A DNA stretch of 64,000 bases from Triglochin maritima (taxonomy: Eukaryota > Streptophyta > Magnoliopsida > Alismatales > Juncaginaceae): assembly GCA_963682175.1 (NCBI GenBank), contig OY821788.1, forward strand, positions 17,254,001 through 17,318,000. Reading direction: 5' to 3'. The translations under genes were made by a program, and so were the position numbers. Below the pieces are notes generated by a model that saw only the letters and a program-made list of their open reading frames with translations, was not told where the DNA came from and ran no database searches. Below, piece after piece: positions 44,816 to 54,239 of the stretch; within the stretch, counting starts at the first letter, position 1, and each line of letters starts with the position of its first letter.

Positions 44816-45667
44816 TCAGCCGAGGGTGGGGGGGGGGGAGCTATGCCTCCACGTCTTCCCCTTGTTAGTGTCCCTTTGCTCGAGTGTAACCTCCCCTCCT
44901 TGCGTGCTTCCTTCCGGTGGTGAGAGGATGGTGGCCATTCCTAGTTCCTCCCCCATAATGTCCAAAGCGTTGAACTTCCCTCCATTAGTCCAAGGTAGAT
45001 TTTGCATCAATTTCTTCTCTTTCCTTGTGTGTCTAGGTGATTCCCACTCTCCTTCTTCTCCCATCGAAGGAACTAGTAAACCTCCATAGTCACCCTTCTC
45101 TTGCGTGGGATGTATCTCACTCCCCATAATCCTTTCATGCATACTACTCACGTTCTTTCCCCTCCCTTGTCCCTTCTTAATTATTTTCCTCTCCTCCACT
45201 AGTGCACCCTTCACATGTGCCTCACACATGCTTTCCTCATTTGCACCCACCTTTGCTAGTGCGTCTAGAAAGTGTGCTTCTTCCCCCTTGTTTCCACCTC
45301 CATTATCACGAGATTCCTCCTCATTGGTTCCTTTGAACTTAGAGCACTCATCTCTCTTCTCATTGGTTCCCTCATGAGCAAAGCATCCACTCACACTTCC
45401 ATGCATGCTTCTCACGTTCTTTTCCCTCCCATGCACCTCCTTAGTTATTTTCCTCTCCTCCACTAGTGCACTCTTCACATGTGCCTCACACATGCTTTCC
45501 TCATTTGCACCCACATTTGCTAGTGCGTCTAGAAAGTGGGTTTGTTCCCCCTTGTTTCCACCTCCTTCATTCCTTGAGGCCTCCTCATTGGCTACTTTGG
45601 ATGTAGAGCACTCATCCTTCTCCTCATTGGTCCTTTCAAGAGCAAAGCACCCACTCCCATTTTGCAC
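44816..45667 (-). pseudogene. LINE 2 ORF1, C-terminal repeat region
   Basis: A frame of 283 codons that continues ORF1 after the shift in the G7 run at 45742-45748. It contains two copies of an 88-residue repeat: GCFA(L/H)E..TNE(E/K)..DECS, then NKGE...HFLDALA(N/K)VGANEE, then SMCEAHVK.ALVEERKI. A unique tail follows, ending SPPPTLG. The repeat matches no domain I know. It is hydrophilic with one recurrent Cys-containing motif. The stop lies about 115 bp before the ORF2 ATG. Confidence 0.75.
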
Positions 45668-45910
45668 CCTTCTACTCTTGTCCTTTTGTCCATTTGGCGT
45701 GCTCTCATGGGCCTTACCTCTCTTAACCGTTATTTCTTGGTCCCCCCCTTGTCCTTCCTCAGTCCACGTGGCACTCCTTCATTTGCCTTCCTTTTTGCGT
45801 GGTCCCCCTTGTTCTCACTCCCTCCATCACGTGATGCTTCCTCATTGGCCCATCTGAATTTAGAGCACTCCTCCCTCTCCTCATTGGTTCTTCCAAGAGC
45901 AAAACACCCA
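45114..45910 (-). repeat. 264-bp (88-codon) tandem repeat in LINE 2 ORF1
   Basis: On the + strand, gtgcctcacacatgc begins at 45217 and 45481 and agcaaagca at 45377 and 45641, a 264-bp period. A third, more diverged copy ends at about 45898 (257 bp further). The period between the two best copies is a multiple of three, so the frame is kept. Confidence 0.85.
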
Positions 45911-46675
45911 CTCATCTTTTGTGTGTCCTTGCTCTTGTCTTTGTTTTCTTGTCCACATGGCATGCTCGTATTTGTCTCTCCTCCCATGTCCATTATTTCT
46001 TGGTCTCCAATCCCTTCCTCCCTTAGTCCACGTGGCACTTCGCTTGCCTCCTCAAGAGAAACACATGATGTTTCCCTCTCCCTCATGTTTCCCTCCAACA
46101 TTTCCCTCCTAGTCCCACTTCCATGTGTCAATTCTCCCTTTGCCCTTGCATCCACATCAGCCTCTCCCCCCTCCACGTCACCCTCTCCCTCCTCCACGTC
46201 CCCCTCTCCCTCCTCCACGTCATCATCTCTCCCAACCCCTCTCGTCTCCACGTTCCATCCTATGGGCACTCGCCGGCCTTCCTCCAAGTCCATCCCGGGG
46301 GCACCCTCCACTTCCTCTTCGAGATTTCCTTCTTCCTCATGGAAGGGACCCTTGCCTCTACTAGCTTTCCCACCCTTGTGCTTAACTTCTACTCATTGTT
46401 CCACCGGTTTTTTTTGGGGGGGAACCTTTGCGAGCCTAACAATCACCTTCTTTCTTGGACACTTCTCCTCCTCATGCCCAAACTCCATGCAATCGTGACA
46501 AAATCCGGGTCTCCATTCATATTCAACATAGACTCGTTGTGTCTCTCCTTCCTCTACTTGAACTTCAACCCAACTAGGATAGTGGAAATCTTGAGTTACC
46601 TCAATACAAACTCTAGCAAATGCCAACCTTCGGCCGGATGCGGTGTGTTCATCCATGTACAATGCCCTCCCAAGC
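45730..46675 (-). pseudogene. LINE 2 ORF1, truncated N-terminal part with CCHC knuckle
   Basis: The element begins inside ORF1 at LGRALYMDEHTASGRRLA, the end of the DUF4283-like region. CCHC follows (CHDCMEFGHEEEKC), then a Lys/Arg stretch. An in-frame TGA at 46393-46395 interrupts it. The same frame resumes with VEVKHKGGKASRGKG and an acidic tract of repeated EGDVEEG-type heptads (+ strand about 46150-46240), and runs to 45730. Over about 75 residues it is closely similar to LINE 1 ORF1, so both belong to one family. Confidence 0.85.
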
Positions 46676-46690
46676 ACTCTCCCCTTCTCC
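46676..46690. repeat. TSD of LINE 2, copy at its 5' end
   Basis: The sequence actctccccttctcc is identical to 40909-40923, and the satellite continues with ttctctccgtgtgccc. Without the element and one TSD, the markers at 40096 and 47022 are 1159 bp apart. Confidence 0.9.
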
Positions 46691-47804
46691 TTCTCTCCGT
46701 GTGCCCTTATTCTTCTCTCCTTGCCCTCTCTCTTGTTCTCCTTCTCCCTCCTCCTCTACCCTTCTTCTCCCTCCTCCTCTCCCTCCTTCTCTTTCTCTCA
46801 TCTCTCTCCTTTTGCATCGATTGTCCTTCTCTCTCCTCCTCCCTCTTCTTTTCCTCTCCGTCACCTTCACTCACTCTCACTCCTCTCGTTCTCCTTCTCT
46901 CTCCCCCTTCTCCTTCCCTCTATTTCTCTCTCTACTTCTCCTTCTCCCTCCCTCTTTCCTTCTCTCCTTCCCTTCCAGTCTCCTCTTCCTTCTCTCTCTC
47001 CTTCTCCTTGTCTTTCTCCGTCTAGCCCACTTACCGACTCCCTCACTCATTCTCCCTCTCTCCTTCTCTTTCTCTCTCTCTCCTATCTCCACTTCTCGCT
47101 CTAATTCACTCTCTCCCCTTCTCCGTTTCACTCCCTCCTTGTCGCTCTCCTTCTCCCTCTCTCTCCTTCTCTATTGTTCTCTCTGCTTCTCCATCTCTCC
47201 TTGCCCTTCTCACTCTCTCCCCCTCCGTCCACCTCTCCTCTCTCTCCTTCTCCTTCTAGCTCTCTCTCTCCATCCCTCTCTCCTTGTTTCCCCACTTCCT
47301 TCTCTCTCGTCCCACACTCTCCTCTCTCTCCCCTCCTTCTCCTTGTTTTTCACTCTCTTGTTGTCCCCCGCTCTCTCCTTCCCACTCCACTCTCTGATTC
47401 TCTCTTCCCTTCTATCTTCTCTCTCCTTATCCCTCACTCTTCGTCTTCCATCTCCTTCCCTCTCTCTCCTTCTCCTCTACTTCAATACCTCTCCATCTCT
47501 TTCCCCTTCTCCTTCTCTCTCCCTCGCTTGCCTTCTCCTCTTGCTTCTCTCCCTCTCTCTCCTTCTCCTTCCCATCTCCACTCTTCTCCCTCTCTCCGTC
47601 TCCTTCTCTCTCCTTCTTCCTCCTTCCCTCCCCCATCTCCCTCTACTTCTCTATCCTTGTCCATCTCTCTCTCCCCTCCTCTCTCACTCTATCGTACTCT
47701 CTCGCTCTCCTCCTCCTTCTCTCTCTTTGCTTCTCTCTCTCCTCCTCCTCTATCTCTCCTCTCCTCGTCTCCTTCTCGCTCTCCTCCCCTCTCACTCCCA
47801 TTGT

Positions 47805-47808
<4 letters not shown>

Positions 47809-47851
<43 letters not shown>
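47809..47851 (+). repeat. CT microsatellite inside a monomer
   Basis: About 21 CT copies at the standard position before ccttatctactctcc. A similar run of about 18 copies lies at 48801-48837 in the next unit. Confidence 0.85.
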
Positions 47852-47853
<2 letters not shown>

Positions 47854-48554
47854 TATCTACTCTCCCCTTCTCCTTCTCTCCGTGTGCCCTTATTCTTCTC
47901 TCCTTGCCCTCTCTCTTGTTCTCCTTCTCCCTCCTCCTCTACCCTTCTTCTCCCTCCTCCTCTACCTCCTCTCCCCCCTTCTCTTTCTCTCATCTCTCTC
48001 CTTCTGCTTCGCTTGTCCTTCTCTCTCCTCCTCCCTCTTCTTTTCCTCTCCATCACCTTCACTCTCTCTCACTCCTCTCGTTCTCCTTCTCTCTCCCCCT
48101 TCTCCTTCCTTCTATTTATCTCTCTACTTCTCCTTCTCCCTCCCTCTTTCCTTCTCTCCTTCCCTTCCAGTCTCCTCTTCCTTCTCAATCTCCTTCTCCT
48201 TGTCTTTCCCCGTCTAGCTCACTTACCGACTCCCTCACTCTTTCTCCCTCTCTCCGTCCCTCTCACCTTGTTTCCCCACTTCCTTCTCTCTCGTCCCACA
48301 CTCTCCTTCTCTCGCTCCCCTCCTTCTCCTTGTTTTTCACTCTCTTGTTGTCCCGCGCTCTCTCCTTCGCACTCCACTCTCTGATTCTCTCTTCCCTTCT
48401 ATCTTCTCTCTCCTTATCCCTCACTCTTCGTCTTCCATCTCCTTCCATCTCTCTCCTTCTCCTCTACTTCAATACATCTCCTTCTCTGTCCCCTTCTCAT
48501 TCTCTCTCCCTCGCTTGCCTTCTCGTTTTGCTTCTCTCCCTCTCTCTCCTTCTC

Positions 48555-48794
48555 CTTCCCATCTCCACTCTTCTCCCTCCCTCCGTCTCCTTCTCTCTCC
48601 TCCTTCCTCCTTCCCTCCCCCATCTCCCTCTACTTCTCTCTCCTTGTCCATCTCTCTCTCTCCCCTCCTCTCTCACTCTAACGTACTATCTCGCTCTCCT
48701 CCTCCTTCTTCTCTCACTTTCCTTCTCTCTCTCCTCCTCCTCTATCTCTCCTCTCCTCATCTCCTTCTCGCTGTCCTCCCGTCTCACTCCCATT

Positions 48795-48839
<45 letters not shown>

Positions 48840-49230
48840 TATCTACTCTCCCATTCTCCTTCTCTCCGTGTGCCCTTATTCTTCTCTCCTTGCCCTCTCT
48901 CTTGTTCTCCTTCCCATCTCCACTCTTCTCCCTCTCTCCGTCTCCTTCTCTCTCCTCCTTCCTCCTTCCCTCCCCCATCTCCCTCTACTTCTCTCTCCTT
49001 GTCCATCTCTCTCTCTCCCCTCCTCTCTCACTCTATCGTACTATCTCGCTCTCCTCCTCCTTCTTCTCTCTCTCCTCCTCCTCTATCGCTCCTCTCCTCG
49101 TCTCCTTCTCGCTCTCCTCCCCCCTCACTCCCATTGTCCTTCTCTCTCTCTGTCTCTCCTTATCTACTCTCCCCTTCTCCTTCTCTCCGTGTGCCCTTAT
49201 TCTTCTCTCCTTGCCCTCTCTCTTGTTCTC
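48555..49230 (+). repeat. Partial duplication of about 350 bp within a monomer
   Basis: The block beginning ccttcccatctccactc at 48555 restarts at 48909 and again runs through the CT run, ccttatctac and gtgtgcccttattc islands. The two copies differ in microsatellite length. The same unit also has a deletion near 48255, where ctccctctctcc joins gtccctctc. Together these give the 1304-bp spacing. Confidence 0.75.
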
Positions 49231-51448
49231 CTTCTCCCTCCTCATCTCCCCTTCTTCTCTCTCCTCCTCTCCCTCCTCTCCCTCCTCTTTATCTCATCTC
49301 TCTCCTTCTGCTTCGATTGTCCTTCTCTCTCCTCCTCCCTCTTCTTTTCCTCTCCGTCACCTTCACTCTCTCTCACTCCTCTCCATCTCCTTCTCTCTCC
49401 CCCTTCTCCTTCCCTCTATTTCTCTCTCTACTTCTCCTTCACACTCCCTCTTTCCTTCTCTCCTTCCCTTCCAGTCTCCTCTTCCTTCTCTATCTCCTTC
49501 TCCTTGTCTTTCCCCGTCTAACTCACTTACCGACTCCCTCACTCTTTCTCCCTCTCTCCTTTTCATTCTCTCTCTCCTCTCTCCACTTCTCGCTCTAATT
49601 CACTCTCTCCCCTTCTCCGTTTCACTGCCTCCTTGTCGCTCTCCTTCTCCCTCTCTCTCCTTCTCTATTGTTCTCTCTGCTTCTCCATCTCTCCTTGCCC
49701 TCCTCACTCTCTCCCCCTCCGTCCACCTCTCCTCTCTCTCCTTCTCCTTCTAGCTCTCTCTCTCCGTCCCTCTCTCCTTGTTTCCTCATTTCCTTCTCAC
49801 CCGTCCCACACTCTCCTTCTCTTTCTCCCCTCCTTCTCCTTGTTTTTCACTCTCTTGTTGTCCCGCACTCTCTCCTTCCCACTCCACTATCTGATTCTCT
49901 CTTCCCTTCTATCATCTCTCTCCTTATCCCTCACTCTTCGTCTTCAATCTCCTTCCCTCTCTCTCCTTCTCCTCTACTTCAATACCTCTCCTTCTCTTTC
50001 CCCTTCTCCTTCTCTCTCCCTCGCTTGCCTTCTCCTCTTGCTTCTCTCCCTCTCTCTCCTTCTCCTTCCCATCTCCACTCTTCTCCCTCTCTCCGTCTCC
50101 TTTTCTCTCATTCTTCCTCCTTCCCTCCCCCATCTCCCTCTACTTCTCTCTCCTTGTCCATCTCTCTCTCCCCTCCTCTCTCAGTCTATCGTACTCTCTC
50201 GCTCTCCTCCTCCTACTCTATCCTTGTCCTTCTCTCTCTTTCCTTCTCTCTCTCCTCCTCCTCTATCTCTCCTCTCCTCGTCTCCTTCTCGCTCTCCTCC
50301 TCTCTCACTCCCATTGTCCTTCTCTCTCTCTCTCTCTCCTTATCTACTCTCCCCTTCTCCTTCTTTCCGTGTGCCCTTATTCTTCTCTCCTTGCCCTATC
50401 TCTTGTTCTCCTTCTCCCTCCTCCTCTACCCTTCTTCTCCCTCCTCCTCTCCCTCCTTCTCTTTCTCTCATCTCTCTCCTTCTGCTTCGCTTGTCATTCT
50501 CTCTCCTCCTCCCTCTTCTTTTCCTCTCCGTCACCTTCACTCTCTCTCACTCCTCTCGTTCTCCTTCTCTCACCCCTTCTCCTTCCCTCTATTTCTCTCT
50601 CTACTTCTCCTTCTCCCTCCCTCTTTCCTTCTCTCCTTCCCTTCCAGTCTCCTCTTCCTTCTCTCTCTCCTTCTCCTTGTCTTTCTCCGTCTAGCTCACT
50701 TACCAACTCCCTCACTCTTTCTCCCTCTCTCCTTCTCTTTCTCTCTCTCTCCTCTCTCCACTTCTCGCTCTATTTCACTCTCTCCCCTTCTCCGTTTCAC
50801 TCCCTCATTGTCGTTCTCCTTCTCCCTCTCTCTCTCCTTCTCTATTGTTCCCTTTGCTTCTCCATCTCTCCTTGCCCTTCTCACTCTCTCCCCCTCCGTC
50901 CACCTCTCCTCTCTCTCCTTCTCCGTCAAGCTCTCTCTCTCTGTCCCTCTCTCCTTGTTTCCCCATTTCCTTCCCTCTCTCCCCTCCTTCTCCTTGCTTT
51001 TCACTCTCTTGTTGTCCCGCGCTCTCTCCTTCCCAGTCAACTCTCTGATTCTCTCTTCCCTTCTATCTTCTCTCTCCTTATCCCTCACTCTTCGTCTTCC
51101 ATCTCCTTCCCTCTCTCTCCTTCTCCTCTACTTCAATACCTCTCCTTCTCTTTCCCCTTCTCCATCTCTTTCCCTCGCTTGCCTTCTCCTCTTGCTTCTC
51201 TCCCTCTCTCTCCTTCTCCTTCCCATCTCCACTCTTCTCCCTCTCTCCGTCTCCTTCTTCCTCCTTCCCTCCCCCATCTCCCCCTACTTTTCTCTCCTTG
51301 TCCATCTCTCTCTCCCCTCCTCTCTCACTCTATCATACTCTCTCGCTCTCCTCCTCCTCCTTCTCTCACTTTCCTTCTCTCTCTCCTCCTCCTCTATCTC
51401 TCCTCTCCTCATCTCCTTCTCGCTCTCCTCCCGTCTCACTCCCATTGT

Positions 51449-51483
<35 letters not shown>

Positions 51484-53283
51484 TATCTACTCTCCCATTC
51501 TCCTTCTCTCCGTGTGCCCTTATTCTTCTCTCCTTGCCCTCTCTCTTGTTCTCCTTCCCCCTCCTCCTCTACCCTTCTTCTCCCTCCTCCTCTCCCTCCT
51601 TCTCTTTCTCTCATCTCTCTCCTTCTGCTTCGCTTGTCCTTCTCTCTCCTCCTCCCTCTTCTTTTCCTCTCTGTCACCTTCACTCTCTCTCACTCCTCTC
51701 GTTCTCCTTCTCTCTCCCCCTTCTCCTTCCCTCCATTTCTCTCTCTACTTCTCCTTCTCCCTCCCTCTTTCCTTCTCTCCTTCCCTTCCAGTCCCCTCTT
51801 CCTTCTCTCTCTCCTTCTCCTTGTCTTTCTCCGTCTAGCTCACTTACCGACTCCCTCACTCTTTCTCCCTCTCTCCTTCTCTTTCTCTCTCTCCTCTCTC
51901 CACTTCTCACTCTAATTCACTCTCTCCCCTTCTCCATTTCACTCCCTCCTTGTCGCTCTCCTTCTCCCTCTCTCTCCTTCTCTATTGTTCTCTCTGCTTC
52001 TCCATCTCTCCTTGCCCTCCTCACTCTCTCCCCCTCCGTCCACCTCTCCTCTCTCTCCTTCTCCTTCTAGCTCTCTCTCTCCGTCCCTCTCTCCTTGTTT
52101 CCGCATTTCCTTCTCTCTCGTCCCACACTCTCCTCTCTCTCCCCTCCTCCTTGTTTTTCATTCTCTTGTTGTCCCGCGCTCTCTCCTTCCCACTCCACTC
52201 TCTGATTCTCTCTTCCCTTCTATCTTCTCTCTCCTTATCCCTCACTCTTCGTCTTCCATCTCCTTCCCTCTCTCTCCTTCTCCTCTACTTCAATACCTCT
52301 CCTTCTCTTTCCCCTTCTCCTTCTCTCTCCCTTGCTTGCCTTCTCCACTTGCTTCTCTCCCTCTCTCTCCTTCTCCTTCCCATCTCCACTCTTCTCCCTC
52401 TCTCCGTCTCCTTCTTCCTCCTTCCCTCCCCCATCTCCCCCTACTTCTCTCTCCTTGTCCATCTCTCTCTCCCCTCCTCTCTCACTCTATCGTACTCTCT
52501 CGCTCTCCTACTCCTCCTTCTCTCTCTCTTTCCTTCTCTCTCTCCTCCTCCTCTATTTCTCCTCTCCTCATCTCCTTCTCGCTCTCCTCCCGTCTCACTC
52601 CCATTGTCATTCTCTCTCTCTCTCCTTATCTACACTCCCCTTCTCCTTCTCTACGTGTGCCCTTATTCTTCTCTCCTTGCCCTCTCTCTTGTTCTCCTTC
52701 TCCCTCCTTCTCTACCCATCTTCTCCCTCCTCTCCCTCCTTCTCTTTCTTTCATCTATCTCCTTATGCTTCGCTTGTCCTTCTCTCTACTCCTCCCTCTT
52801 CTTTTCCTCTCCTTCACCTTCACTCTCTCTCACTCCTCTCGTTCTCCTTCTCTCCCCCCCCCTTCTCCTTCCCTCTATTTCTCTCTCTACTTCTCCTTCT
52901 CCCTCCCTCTTTCCTTCTCTCCTTCCCTTCCAGTCTCCTCTTCCTTCTCTCTCTCCTTCTCCTTGTCTTTCTCCGTCTAGCTCACTTACCGACTCCCTCA
53001 CTCTTTCTCCCTCTCTCCTTCTCTTTCTCTCTCTCTCCTCTCTCCACTTCTCGCTCTAATTCACTCTCTCCCCTTCTCCGTTTCACTCCCTCCTTGTCGC
53101 TCACCTTCTCCCTCTCTCTCCTTCTCTGTTGTTCTCTCTGCTTCTCCATCTCTCCTTGCCCTTCTCACTCTCTCCCCCTCCGTCCACCTCTCCTCTCTCT
53201 CCTTCTCCTTCTAGCTCTCTCTCTGTCCCTCTATCCTTGTTTCCCCATTTCCTTCTCTCTCGTCCCGCACTCTCCTTCTCTCT

Positions 53284-53294
53284 CCCCCCCCCCC
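53284..53294 (+). repeat. C11 homopolymer in a monomer
   Basis: A run of 11 C replaces the usual tctctcccctccttctcc. The next unit has 16 C at the same place (54224-54239), so the pair shares an origin with expansion. Confidence 0.85.
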
Positions 53295-53547
53295 TTCTCC
53301 TTGTTTTTCACTCTCTTGTTGTCCCGTGCTCTCTCCTTCCCACTCCACTCTCTGATTCTCTCTTCCCTTCTATCTTCTCTCTCCTTATCCCTCACTCTTC
53401 GTCTTCCATCTCCTTCCCTCTCTGTCCTTCTCCTCTACTTCAATACCTCTCCTTCTCTCTCTCTCGCTTGCCTTCTCCTCTTGCTTCTCTCCCTCTATCT
53501 CCTTCTCCTTCCCATCTCCACTCTTCTCCCTCTCTCCGTCTCCTTCT

Positions 53548-53562
53548 CTCTCCTCTCCTTAT
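53548..53562 (+). repeat. Deletion joint in a monomer
   Basis: The motif cgtctccttctctctcc joins directly to tctccttatctactc, skipping about 200 bp including the actctatcgtactc island. This gives the 941-bp spacing. Confidence 0.7.
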
Positions 53563-54223
53563 CTACTCTCCCCTTCTCCTTCTCTCCGTGTGCCCTTATT
53601 CTTCTCTCCTTGCCCTCTCTCTTGTTCTCCTTCTCCCTCCTCCTCTACCCTTCTTCTCCCTCCTCCTCTCCCTCCTCTCCCTCCTTCTGTTTCTCTCATC
53701 TCTCTCCTTCTGCTTCGCTTGTCCTTCTCTCTCCTCCTCCCTCTTCTTTTCCTCTCTGTCACCTTCACTCTCTCACTCCTCTCGTTCTCCTTCTCTCTCC
53801 CCCTTCTCCTTCCCTCTATTTCTCTCTCTACTTCTCCTTCTCCCTCCCTCTTTCCTTCTCTCCTTCCCTTCCAGTCTCCTCTTCCTTCTCTCTCTCCTTC
53901 TCCTTGTCTTTCTCCGTATAGCTGACTTACAGACTCCCTCACTCTTTCTCCCTCTCTCCTTCTCTTTCTCTCTCTCCTCTCTCCACTTCTCGCTCTAATT
54001 CACTCTCTCCCCTTCTCCGTTTCACTCCCTCCTTGTCGCTCTCCTTCTCCCTCTCTCTCCTTCTCTATTGTTCTCTCTGCTCCTCCATCTCTCCTTGCCC
54101 TTCTCACTCTCCCCCCTCCGTCCACCTCTCCTCTCTCTCCTTCTCGTTCTAGCACTCTCTCTCCGTCCCTGTCTCCTTGTTTCCCCATTTCCTTCTCTCT
54201 CGTCCCGCACTCTCCTTCTCTCT

Positions 54224-54239
54224 CCCCCCCCCCCCCCCC
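54224..54239 (+). repeat. C16 homopolymer in a monomer
   Basis: An uninterrupted run of 16 C, the longest in the window, at the same monomer position as the C11 run at 53284. Nearby variants (gtcccgtgctc, tctgtccttctcc, tctctctctcgcttgcc) are also shared by the two units. Confidence 0.85.

Larger units (their letters stand above)
40924..46675 (-). mobile_element. LINE 2: 5'-truncated L1-type element with ORF1 and ORF2
   Basis: A 5752-bp - strand insertion with an 8-nt A tail (T run at 40924-40931) and a perfect 15-bp TSD. In element order it carries the C-terminal part of ORF1 (46675 to 44816), then ORF2 with endonuclease, reverse transcriptase and a C-terminal zinc region (44701 to 41112), then about 180 bp of 3' UTR. 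The 5' end falls inside the ORF1 DUF4283-like region, so this is the usual 5' truncation of target-primed reverse transcription. ORF1 has one stop and one shift, and ORF2 has three shifts. It cannot make complete proteins as the sequence stands. Confidence 0.95.

Noticed and set aside
46620..49598. A frame crossing from LINE 2 into the satellite, as if a fusion gene
   Set aside because: It starts on the antisense strand of LINE 2 ORF1 and runs through stop-free satellite. It is a composition artefact across an insertion boundary.
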